This document shows, piece by piece, positions 11,004-20,582 of a stretch of DNA of 64,000 nucleotides. Source of the DNA: Anodontia alba (taxonomy: Eukaryota; Mollusca; Bivalvia; Lucinida; Lucinidae). Each line of letters starts with the position of its first letter. Position 1 is the stretch's first letter. The notes beneath the pieces are model-generated. The model ran no database searches. It was not told where the DNA came from and saw only the letters and a program-made list of their open reading frames with translations. The position numbers were made by a program, and so were the translations under genes. The stretch lies in assembly GCA_964016985.1 (NCBI GenBank), contig OZ024821.1, positions 16,851,211 through 16,915,210 on the forward strand. The letters are read 5' to 3'.

Positions 11004-11361
11004 ATAGTATAGACCCAACCAGGCTGCGCTATCGCGCTGACTGAAAAGGCATAGACACAGACCAGCAACCACGGGGTCAGCCGTACCCAGACACAAAAGC
11101 AGACCAGCACGACAAAATACTTGATCAATTTTTATGCAAGTTATTCCTATAGCGCATATTAAAAAAAGTATTAATAGGAACGAACAAATTGTACGCTAGT
11201 CTACTAAATAGTATAAAGTAGATTTGAATTCATGCCTTTTGGATACAAAGTGTCAAATTTATGGATACAGTATGTTTCCTTACAAAGACGATCCATCTAA
11301 CTATTGACAACATCGATAGGAACAAATCTAAAATCGTCAAGTGAATGAGAATCCGAGTTGA

Positions 11362-11635
11362 CATCACGAAAACATGCCTATATAATTTTGACCCCCTTAA
11401 ACCCCACTTTTATACAGTAAAACTGAGGTTTACAGGGGTATACATTATTTTTCTTATTTCTGCTCAAAACATAGATTGTGGGTACTCGTGAGAACCGCCT
11501 CGTCGAGGCGCTTCTAACGAGTACTCACAATCTATGTTTTGAGCAGAAATATGAAAAATATCAGAATTTTTTATCTGAAAATTTTCAATTTTTTGGTGGT
11601 AAAATTTTCAATATATTTGAATAGTTTTCATAATG
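11362..11635 (+). mobile_element. Family A hairpin element, copy 2
   Basis: Starts CATCACGAAAACATGCC. It has CCCCTTAAACCCCA paired with TGGGGTTTACAGGGG where family members agree (here TGAGG). The central hairpin has axis base T at 11503 and one arm mismatch (GGCGCTTC). The right end is shortened to TTTTCATAATG. Confidence 0.85.
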
Positions 11636-11894
11636 AAATGTAAATAGCCTTGACCATCGTTAGTATTGATATCAAATCTATATGGAAACTTGTTGATTTG
11701 TTTGACCAATGTATGTCATGTTTGTTGCAAGTTGTATGTTTTTTTTTTTGTTTTTTTTGTTTTTTTTTTATAAAATGGATTCTACAAACATATATAAGAA
11801 AGAAAACTCATTAAAATGAATAAAAATATCATTAAAATTCTCTAAATCGGCCTATTAATGTACGCTCCTGCTCCTGTTTTCATTATACATTTTG

Positions 11895-11990
11895 GGTCAA
11901 CATCGCGGACACATAACATAGACTCGTTAACATAATGAGACTATGATCAGACCCCGCGTTGAGATCTGGGTCTACACTGACCGCAAAGTC
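11895..11990. repeat. Family G core fragment
   Basis: GACTATGATCAGACCCCGCG followed by TTGAGATCTGGGTCTACACTG, as in the family G core. The outer ends are not seen. Family A copy 3 starts just downstream. Confidence 0.4.
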
Positions 11991-12004
11991 AATTTTAGAA
12001 GACT

Positions 12005-12271
12005 ATCACGAAAACATACCTATATAATTTTGACCCCACTTTTACATAGTAAAACTGGGGTTTACAGGGGTGTACATTATTTTCTTATTTCTGCTCAAAG
12101 ACAGAGATTGTGGTACTCGTTAGAACCAACTCGCCGAGGCGGTTCTAACGAATACCCACAATCTATGTTTTTGAGCAGAAATAACAAAAATATGAGAATT
12201 TTTTATCTGAAAATTTTCATTTTTTGGTGGTAACATTTTCAGTATATTTGAATAGGCATGTTTTTGTAATG
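12005..12271 (+). mobile_element. Family A hairpin element, copy 3
   Basis: Forward copy with ATCACGAAAACATACC at the left and GCATGTTTTTGTAATG at the right. Axis base C. It is followed after 12 bp by copy 4 in the same orientation. Confidence 0.85.
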
Positions 12272-12283
12272 GCTTACATTATC

Positions 12284-12559
12284 CATTACGAAAACATACT
12301 TTATTTAGACCCCCTTAAACCCCACTTTTATATAGTAGAACTGGGATTTACAGGGGTATGCATTATTTTTCTTATTTCTGCTCAAAAACATAGATTGTGG
12401 GTACTCGTTAGAACCGCCTCGCCGATGCGGTTCTAACGAGTGCGCACAATCTATGTTTTGAGCAGAAATATGAAAAATATCAATTTTTTTTTATCTGAAA
12501 ATTTTAAGTCTTTGGAGGTAAAATTTTCTATATATTTGAATAGGCGTGTTTTCGTAATG
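12284..12559 (+). mobile_element. Family A hairpin element, copy 4
   Basis: Forward copy. Left end CATTACGAAAACATAC, right end GCGTGTTTTCGTAATG, axis base C. One arm carries GATGCGG in place of GAGGCGG. Only 12 bp separate it from copy 3. Confidence 0.85.
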
Positions 12560-13317
12560 CTACTTGTGTTGATGATGCATAAAAAGTTTGGCATTCCAAA
12601 TACATACAAGTCTATTTTAAGCAGTTGTACTAAAAGGGCAGTGAAATGTTTTCAGGTGAGACAATTCTGTCAAAATAGATTGTCTCCCTTCTAAAATGGG
12701 GTTTACACTTAAAGGAAAGAATTTGCGCCAAAGGAAAGCAAATTCTTTCCTGTTAAAGTACACCCCGGAAGGGCTTGGTGAGCAGGAAAGCAAACAAGAA
12801 GCTACAAAAAATGGCGGAAAATAGTGTTTCCAGTCCTGAGGCCAACGCACATGTAGCATTGTCAATATTCGGCTTTATTAATGATACAGACATAACCTAT
12901 ATTTGCCAAACAATATTGATCATAGACACGCTACTAACGGTTGGAATGGTCTTATCGAAAAATATATCCCACATAATTGGAACTGGAATGAAATTAATCT
13001 GAACGTTTACTTCAAGATCTCGCGAGAATTGCCAGGAAAAAAGGAGTTTTACAACATAGTGTGAGCTGTGGTTCATCATAACGTGTTCCGTTTCGTGTAT
13101 ACTGACCAAACAAATAAAAAAAAAATCCTCTGAATGTCAAAAGAAACAAAGAATAATAATTTGTAATTATAAAACTTGATTCCGTTCAAAAGTGCAAGTT
13201 ACTCGTGATTATTTTGCTAAGGACCACTTCTCCTGCAGGCGCTCGTCAATAGGTACAGGGTTCTAGGACAAAAAAATCGCTATCACTATGCACTTCTGAA
13301 CGCAGACCTGCTATGGC
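12560..13317. other. Unassigned intergenic DNA
   Basis: Contains AAGGAAAGAATTTGC and its inverse near 12711-12752, a small hairpin-like repeat also seen near 30600 and 41220. No gene is recognised. Confidence 0.45.
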
Positions 13318-13433
13318 GTGGTTTGGTTTGGCTTGAGTTAAATGGCCCTATCACAACTATCAAGGTCATCTCGAGCCGGTCAGTTTACCTAACTACACTT
13401 TTCCTGACTAGATTTACATGTAGATCTCTTTGC

Positions 13434-13717
13434 CATCACGAAAACACGCCTATATAATTTTGACCCCCTTAAACCCCACTTTTATATAGTAAAACTGGGG
13501 TTTACAGGGGTATACATTATTTTTCTTATTTCTGCTCAAAAACATAGATTGTGGGTACTCGTTAGAACCGCCTCGGCGAGGCGGTTCTAACGAGTACCTA
13601 CAATCTATGTTTTGAGCAGAAATATGAAAAAAAAAAAATCAGAGTATTTTATCGGAAAATTTTCAATTTTTGGAGGTGAAATTTTCTATATATTTGAATA
13701 GGCGTGTTTTCGTAATG
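13434..13717 (+). mobile_element. Family A hairpin element, copy 5 (inside a SINE)
   Basis: Full forward copy with CATCACGAAAACACGCC and GCGTGTTTTCGTAATG ends. The central hairpin is perfect except for one base near its foot, with axis base G. It is flanked on both sides by the same roughly 95 bp of SINE sequence. Confidence 0.9.
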
Positions 13718-13871
13718 TAAATGGCCCTATCAACACTATCAAGGTCATTTCGAGCCGGTCAGTTTACCTTACTACACTTTTCCTGACTAGGTTTACATGT
13801 AGATCTCTTTGCGGTAAACAGTATTTGTGAACATTCTTTCGATAGAAACTGACAACTGCCCTTCTTGAATC

Positions 13872-14143
13872 CATTACGAAAACACACCTATTCAAATATA
13901 TAGACAATTTTACCTCCAAAAACCTAAACTTTTCAGATAAAAAACTCTAATATTTTTCATGCTCAAAATATAGATTGTGGGTACTCGTTAGAACCGCCTC
14001 GGCGAGGCGGTTCTAACGAGTACCCACAATCTATGTTTTGAACAGAAATAAGAAAAATAATGCATACCCCTGTAAACCCCAGTTTTACTATATGAAAGTG
14101 GGGTTTAAGGGGGTCAAAATTTTATAGGCGTGTTTTCATGATG
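13872..14143 (-). mobile_element. Family A hairpin element, copy 6 (inside a SINE)
   Basis: Reverse copy, from CATTACGAAAACACACC to GGCGTGTTTTCATGATG. Axis base G and hairpin arms intact. It interrupts family F SINE sequence between CTTCTTGAATC and the GGGAGAGAATGACC-type block. Confidence 0.9.
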
Positions 14144-14464
14144 CAAAGGAATGGGATGAATGACCATTAAAGAATGTTCCCGACGTGGGTCGAACCCTCG
14201 ATCTCCAGATAACCAGTCAGACGTGAATCGGATTGAGCCACCGAGGCCGGCTTGGTGTGTAAAAGGAACCTGTGAATCTAAAACTTAGGTATATAATTTA
14301 ATTGTTTTTTTCTTCAATATCAAACATATATGCAAGAAATTGTCGATCAACACGTTTCGATAAATATCCATTACAATAGAAACAAGTAAGATATTAATCT
14401 TACTTATCTTTGTGGTTCAGAATAATTGCATTTCTTTAGGCTTAAGTGTCCTGTATACTTAATT

Positions 14465-14590
14465 ATCGGACAAAAAATAGCGATTTGTTTTCTATTTTAT
14501 TTTCACAGACTTGATATTTCATTCAAATTGCCTTCTTCCATCCGGAGAAAATTTGAATGCAATGTCAAGTCTTATTATTATTAGTATATG
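14465..14590. repeat. Family C element, partial
   Basis: CAGACTTGATATTTCATTCA is answered by TTGAATGCAATGTCAAGTC around CTTCCATCCGGAG. The outer ends are decayed. Confidence 0.5.
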
Positions 14591-15295
14591 TTTTGTGAGT
14601 GATAAGAAAAAACGTCTTAAAATGTCTTTTATTTATTTATTTATAATCAGCAGGTTAAATTTAAGCTTTCAATTTCGAACCATCTATAATATGTCTTCGC
14701 AAAATTACAAGACTGATAACTGAAACTAACATATAAAAGTAATATGAATATTGTATTATTACGTCAAAAAGGGGAAATGAATGTTACATATCAGTGTGCA
14801 TGAATTATGTTAAAGGCCCTCCCCTTTTCAGTAGGTGGTTTAAAAAAAACAACAACACAAATGTTCATAAATTATTGCTAAGTTTTACGTAGAACCATAA
14901 ATGGAGGTGTTGCATTTATTTAGAACTCAGCAAACCCTTTATTTCACGTTTTTTATAGTATAAGGGCGGGGGGGGGAGGGGTTCAGATGTGAACGGGGTG
15001 TCAGAAAGTATGAGTAAGTTCATATGATGTAAAAGTGACCCTTCGACATATCCAGGAATTCGCGTAGTGGCAACACTAATCCGCCAAAATATCGCATTTC
15101 TGTGACGTCACAGCTTACTCTTGGTATTCATACAGGTGCAAATGTATACTTATATAAAAGATGATTATTATATTTCAAATTTCATATATTTCTTTTCTCA
15201 CCAGATATTTTTATAACAGGCTGGATGAGACTGAACACTTGGCAAAGGGAACTAACCGAAGATGGCGACAGTCACGTAAGAGTAGGATCGACCTA
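14591..15295. other. Unassigned intergenic DNA
   Basis: AT-rich, with a G run at 14966-14980. No gene or repeat family is recognised. Confidence 0.45.
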
Positions 15296-15568
15296 CATTA
15301 AGAAAACACGCCTTTTCAAATATGCTGAAAATTTAACCATCAAAAACTGAAAGTTTTCAGATAAAAATTCTCATATTTTTCATATTTCTGTTCAAAATAT
15401 AGATTGTGGTACCCGTTAGAACCGCCTCGCCGAGGTGGTTCTAACGAGTACCCACAATCTATTTCAGCTGACAGACGAAAAATAATGTATACCCCCGTAA
15501 ACCCCGGTTTTACTATATAAAAGTGGGGTTTAATGGGGTCAAAATAGTATAGGTATGTTTTCGTGATG
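15296..15568 (-). mobile_element. Family A hairpin element, copy 7
   Basis: Reverse copy, from CATTAAGAAAACACGCC to GGTATGTTTTCGTGATG. Axis base C, with a G to T change in one arm (CGAGGTGG). The foot of the hairpin is altered after AATCTAT. Confidence 0.85.
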
Positions 15569-15673
15569 TACGCCTTTTTTTCTGGATTTCAGATGTGCTG
15601 ACAACGAAGGCCTAGTTTAGGCTGCGCAGTCTGATCAAGGCCTTCTTTGTTCTACATTGTCCAACGGACAACA

Positions 15674-15952
15674 CATTACGAAAACACGCCTATATAATAT
15701 TGACCCCCTTAAACCCTAATTTTATACAGTAAAACTGGGGTTTTCAGGGGTATATATTAGTTTTCTTATTTCTGCTGAAAACATAGATTGTGGGTACTTG
15801 TTAGAACCGCCTCGGCGAGGCGGTTCTAACGAGTACCCACAATCTATGTTTTGAGCAGAAATATGAAAACTATCAGAGATTTTTTATCTGAAAATTTTCG
15901 GTTTTTGGAGGTGAAATTTTCTATATATTTGAATAGGTATGTTTTCGTAATG
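15674..15952 (+). mobile_element. Family A hairpin element, copy 8
   Basis: Forward copy, CATTACGAAAACACGCC to GTATGTTTTCGTAATG. Axis base G. One C to T change in the left arm makes a G-T pair (ACTTGTTAG). Confidence 0.9.
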
Positions 15953-16382
15953 AAAAGTCCAGAAGAAGCTCGGCAGATACTGGAGTGGCTCCAGTCTATA
16001 GTGAAAAATATTTGTCTTATAATTCTGTTTAATAAACATGAAGCCACTAAAATAAAACCAATATACTTTCATGATTATGAGGGCTGGTCACTGTTGATTT
16101 AAGTATCAGAGAGAAATGAAAAGAGAAAAGTCTTCTTTCATCTGATTCTATAGGTACGGATAATGCACTTTTATGCAGTCATCATAGACCAATGCCAGTT
16201 TAGGCAGATACACAAGATGTGATTTTTTTCCGATTGACGAATAAATTGAATCAGCGTTTTAAACCAGTTTACTATATTTTACAGTTCCACAACACTCAAT
16301 AGCTTCATGATCGGAATTTGTTATAGTTATTTCAAAATAAGCTTTTAATAGCATAAGAATAACAGAAAGTTCTTAAATCTTC

Positions 16383-16905
16383 GGTGCACAGCATTTACTA
16401 CAAGACTACATGTGCGCCCAGCGAAGACTCAGATCACATCACGAAAACACACCTATATAATTCTGACTCCCTTAAAACCCACTTTTATGTAGGAAAAAAT
16501 GGATTTACAAGGGTATAAGTTGTTGTTTTCTTATTTCTGCTCAAAAACATATATTGTGGGTACACGTTACAACCGCCTCGCAGAGCTGTTCTAATGAGTA
16601 CCCACAATCTATGTTTAAATGCTGAAATATGAAAAATAGAGTTTATTTATTTTAGTTTTATTTTCTTTTTTGTCTGAAAAGTTTCAGTTTTTGAAGGTGA
16701 AATTTTCTATATGTTTGAATAGGCATGTTTTCGTAATAAGCCCGAGCATCTGTGCCGACTGATCAGAGTCTTCACTGTCTCCTTGAAGAGGCTGTGGTTC
16801 CTAGGCTACCCAGTGAGTGCTCTGCGAAGCCTGATTACTGCCCGCATGAGCAGGCTGATCTGAGTCTTCGCTTGGCGCACAGGCAATCTTGTAGAAAATT
16901 CTGTT
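16383..16905. repeat. Family H element interrupted by family A copy 9
   Basis: The left part 16383-16436 (GTGCACAGCATTTACTACAA then GCGAAGACTCAGATCA) and the right part 16738-16905 (AGCCCGAGCATCTGTGCC then GCTGATCTGAGTCTTCGCTT) are the two halves of a family H element. The family A copy sits between GATCA and AGCCCGAGC. Confidence 0.6.
16437..16737 (+). mobile_element. Family A hairpin element, copy 9 (decayed, inside family H)
   Basis: Forward copy from CATCACGAAAACACACC to GGCATGTTTTCGTAAT. The core hairpin has several unpaired changes (GCAGAGCTGTTC), and an AT-rich expansion follows it. Confidence 0.85.
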
Positions 16906-17182
16906 CCCCAATTCAAATGTTTACCGCTTACATTGTATCCAAAACAGTAGGGATAATATGCCTGTTCAACCAATACATGTACTTATCAATATATATTCTT
17001 CTCTCATCAAGATCTATGTTAGGTGTCGTGTTTTCACCATATAATACAAGGGGAATGAAGAAGTCTTGGTCATAAAGTATATAATAAGGCAGGTTTATTC
17101 AATGCAAAATTTCTACAGATAACAAACAGCTTGAAATATGGTTTTGAAAATTCCAAAATTCTGAAAATTCGCGAAAGTATCG
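16906..17182. other. Unassigned intergenic DNA
   Basis: No gene or repeat is recognised. Confidence 0.4.
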
Positions 17183-17455
17183 ATCACAAAAACATACCTT
17201 AATAAGTTTGACCCCCTTAAACCCCACTTTTATACAGACAAACTGGGGTTTACAGGGGTATACATTATTTTTCTTATTTCTGCTTAAAAACATAGGTTGT
17301 GGGTATTCGTTAGAACCGCCTCGGCGAGGCGGTTCTAACGAGTACCACAATCTATGTTTTGAGCAGAAATATGAAAGATATTAAACTTTTTACTGAAAAC
17401 TCAGTTTTCGGTGATGAAATTTTCAATGTATTTGAATAGACGTGTATTCGTAATG
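17183..17455 (+). mobile_element. Family A hairpin element, copy 10
   Basis: Forward copy with altered left end ATCACAAAAACATACC and right end ACGTGTATTCGTAATG. Axis base G and central arms intact, with a one-base deletion at the foot. Confidence 0.85.
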
Positions 17456-17969
17456 CCTGATTATGTCTATCCCTGTATACCCCTGTTCTTACACTGTATT
17501 GTAGATGGCCATGTTGAGGGGTGGGGTATGGGGCATATGGTGTATTACATAGACTTGACAATGTCCCAGGACATTGTAGCACGTCTTGTTTGGGTAGAGT
17601 GTTGGCTTTCACTGCCACCGGCTATCCGTTTTCAGTGACTTCTGTATTTTTACAAGGTGCTGATTTGGTCCTGCACTGTTTGTTCAGGCCTGCCTGTCCC
17701 AAACATAGTGTTAATACGGCAGTCACTTGGGATATTGATTTATTTTGTTATCAAAGTCAAAGAAGCGGATAGCATAAACGAATTATCGTTTAGAAACCAA
17801 TTATGGTACATATTTACATTTATCGATCTTTTGTGAGAGCTTTTAACGTGTCCTTACTGATTTTATTAACCTATTCGGATTGTTGAAAGAAAATAAACCG
17901 TATTCGACTCAGTTACCTGACATACCACTATAACGCACAGTCGAGCTATTTCCTTCAGTTTACAGCCTG
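17456..17969. other. Unassigned intergenic DNA
   Basis: Overlapping open frames of 75 and 83 codons at 17411-17772 partly read family A sequence and have no recognisable domain. No gene is called. Confidence 0.45.
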
Positions 17970-18247
17970 CATCACGAAAACATGCCTATATATTGTTGAC
18001 CCCCTTAAACCCCACTTTTATATAGTAAAACTAGGGTTTACAGGGGTATACATTATTTTTCATATTTCTGGTCAAAACATAGATTGTGGGTACTCGTTAG
18101 AACCGCATCAGCGAGGCGGTTCTAACGAGTACCCACAATCTATGTATTTGAGCAGACATAAGAAAAATATTAGAATTTTTATCTGAAATTTTTCATATTT
18201 TGCTGGTAAAATTTCCAATATATTTGAATAGGCTTGTTTTCGTAATG
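17970..18247 (+). mobile_element. Family A hairpin element, copy 11
   Basis: Forward copy, CATCACGAAAACATGCC to GGCTTGTTTTCGTAATG. The left arm apex carries GCATCA where GCCTCG is usual, leaving two unpaired positions. Confidence 0.88.
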
Positions 18248-18292
18248 TGTGTGTATGTACTATATTTAAAGATATTAGAAAACGTATATTAG

Positions 18293-18333
18293 TTTTTTTT
18301 TGTTTTTTTTTTTTTTTGTTTTGTTTTGTTTTT
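18293..18333. repeat. T-rich tract
   Basis: Runs of T broken by single G. Confidence 0.8.
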
Positions 18334-18451
18334 CTCATTTATAACAATGTTTCCAGCATTTGTTTTGCTTGAATCAACTTGCCTTTCGTACAAAAACATT
18401 TAAACAATAGTTGTCCTCACATGCTGGCTCATGTGTAAACATTTGATGAAA

Positions 18452-18730
18452 CATCACGAAAACACGCCTTTATAATGCCGACCCCCTTAAACCCCACTTT
18501 TATATAGTAAAACTGGGGTTTACAGGGGTAAACGTTATTTTACTTATTTCTGCTCAAAAACATAGATTGTGGGTACTCGTTAGAACCGCCTCGGCGAGGC
18601 GGTTCTAACGAGTACCCACAATCTATGTTTTGAGCAGAAATATGAAAAAATATCAAAATTTTTATCTGAAAATTTACCTTTTTTTGATAGTAAAATTTTC
18701 AGTATATTTGAATAGGCGTGTTTTCGTAAT
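18452..18730 (+). mobile_element. Family A hairpin element, copy 12 (best-preserved hairpin)
   Basis: Forward copy. From CTGCTCAAAA to TTTTGAGCAG, through CATAGATTGTGGGTACTCG and its exact complement, the arms pair throughout around a single G, apart from one extra A near the foot. It is a good reference for the family. Confidence 0.92.
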
Positions 18731-19196
18731 AGATGATGAAATCATCAAAATTCTTGTTTAACATTTTTAGAACACAAAAGCCCAAACATTTTTCATGCAA
18801 TGGTATCCATTATGTTCCCAACAATAGAAACAGGCAATAAATTCAAAAGTTCATAATGCAAATACGACTTGGAGCCGTATCTCGAATTTCAGATATTATG
18901 AAACTTGCACAGATTTTGAAATCGTCTTAAATGTCATTTAAAACGAAAATATTTCATTGTTGGGTAACTTGAATCGAAAATTTTGACAAAACAGTTCTCA
19001 TTTCTGCCGATATTTTGCAATCAAAAAGGTCATATCAAGGGTAAATTCAGTTTTTATGCATACTCTAAGTAGGTCATTTAACAGCTCTAGAATTGATAAA
19101 AGCTGATTCCCGTCATGTATCCACAGACTTCGGAACCATATTCAAAATTACCAAAACTTTCGACACAAAATAACCAGTAATACATGTTGTCGTTGC
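18731..19196. other. Unassigned intergenic DNA
   Basis: No gene or known repeat is seen. The phrase TTTTGCAATCAAAAAGGTCA near 19010 resembles no other part of the window. Confidence 0.45.
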
Positions 19197-19476
19197 CATT
19201 ACGAAAACACGCCTATTCAAATATATTGAAAATTTTATAACCAAAAAAAGGAACATTTTCAGATAAAAAATTCTGACATTTTTCATATTTTTTTCTCAAA
19301 ACGTAGATTGTGGGTACTCGTTAGAACCGCTTCGGTGAGGCGGTTCTAACGAGTACTCACAATCTATGTTTTTTAGCAAAATAATAAAAATAATGTATAC
19401 CCCTGTAAACCCCAGTTTTACTATATAAAAGTGGGGTTTAAGAGGGTCAATATTTTATAGGCATGTTTTCGTGATG
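19197..19476 (-). mobile_element. Family A hairpin element, copy 13
   Basis: Reverse copy, CATTACGAAAACACGCC to GGCATGTTTTCGTGATG. Axis base G, with one mismatch each side of the apex (GCTTCGGTGAGGC). Confidence 0.9.
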
Positions 19477-19703
19477 GATATTTTGAATAAAAGGGATAAT
19501 CGCACAGTTTTTAGATCAAAGTTGAGTGTGTCCCTTTATAAAAAATGTAACTCGGCCACTCCGAATTGCAGGAACAGCTTCAGCAAACTGTTGTCTTGAA
19601 ATCAGCACCATTGATTGCTGTTTTCTTTGTTAAAAACGATAAAAGAGCGTTAGTTTAGAGTACGGTCAAATATTAGACAGTTTCGTTTTTACTGGCTTTA
19701 AGT

Positions 19704-19981
19704 CATCACGAAAACATGCCTATATAATTTTGACCCCCTTAAACCCCACTTTTATATAGTAAAACTGGGGTTTACAGGGGTATACATTATTTTTCTTATT
19801 TCTGCTCAAAACATAGATTGTGGTACTCGTTAGAACCGCCTCGTCGAGGCGGTTCTAACGAGTACCCATAATCTATATTTTGAGCAGAAATGTGTAAAAC
19901 ATAGGATTTTTTTTATCTGAAAATTTTCATTTTTTGGTGGTAAAATTTTCAGTATATTTGAATAGGCGTGTTTTCGTAATG
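19704..19981 (+). mobile_element. Family A hairpin element, copy 14
   Basis: Forward copy, CATCACGAAAACATGCC to GGCGTGTTTTCGTAATG. Axis base T. It is followed after 24 bp by a family G element. Confidence 0.92.
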
Positions 19982-20005
19982 ATATTATCTGCTGCTTTAT
20001 AAATC

Positions 20006-20238
20006 AACCCATTTATGCCAAGTGGACTCGTCTCATCTGCTTAGACACGTCCATTTCCTATATAAGGAGAGTTTTTTTCTTTCATTAAAATATTACCATC
20101 TTTTGTAGAAATTTCTATATTTAATGTAAACGGTGTAGACCCTGATCAGACGCCGCGTTCTGAGGCGTCTGATCAGGATCTTTACTGTTTGCCAATGTCA
20201 CTTTCACAGGACGCCACCGATACATATAAATGAGTTAA
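20006..20238. mobile_element. Family G element, copy 1
   Basis: The inverted ends are AACCCATTTATGCCAAGTGG and ATAAATGAGTTAATG. The centre is a hairpin in which GTAGACCCTGATCAGACGCC is answered by GGCGTCTGATCAGGATC. It has no coding sequence and ends about 260 bp upstream of the gene B leader exon. Confidence 0.75.
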
Positions 20239-20500
20239 TGGAAACACAAGCAAATCTATTTTTGCGAAAAGTGAAAACTTGTCTTGAGTTTTTCCTTCTC
20301 AATTTGCTATATTTTGTACTTTGTTCTGTTAGTACCGACATTAGCCCTTAAGTCATTGTTTGTCATGCTGCTTTTTATTTTAGACTGAAACCCTTATTTG
20401 CAATTTGGTGAAAAAGTCCAAATTCAAGAACGGAAGAGTCCACTACAGAAAATCAGGAATGAAACGGTTAAAGATAATAACAATATTATTTATTTTATAG

Positions 20501-20548
20501 ATTGTGCCTTTATGATCTGTGACATCTGTAATCTGGAATAGCGCAAGG
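20501..20548 (+). other. Putative 5' untranslated part of gene B exon 1
   Basis: An acceptor-like TATTTTATAG precedes 20501, and an in-frame TGA at 20513 closes the frame upstream of the ATG at 20549. This supports the start choice and suggests at least one further leader exon upstream. No promoter motif is recognised. Confidence 0.4.
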
Positions 20549-20582
20549 ATGATGAAACTTCCGGAAAAACCAACTACATCAG
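20549..20582 (+). CDS. Gene B coding exon 1
   Basis: Encodes MMKLPEKPTTS plus one base, donor GTTAGT. It joins the next exon to make Asp12. Two ATG codons are adjacent, and either could start translation. It is the least certain exon because stomatin N-termini are not conserved. The support is an in-frame upstream stop and a phase match. Confidence 0.7.

Larger units (their letters stand above)
13318..14256 (-). mobile_element. tRNA-derived SINE (family F), copy 1, split by two family A insertions
   Basis: Read on the minus strand, the tRNA-like head is at 14256-14160: GCCGGCCTCGGTGGCTCAAT carries an A-box-like TGGCTCAA, and GAGGGTTCGACCC carries a B box. The body continues at 13871-13718 and 13433-13318. 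Family A copies 6 and 5 interrupt it. About 95 bp (13338-13433) is present again at 13723-13815, on both sides of copy 5. Confidence 0.75.
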
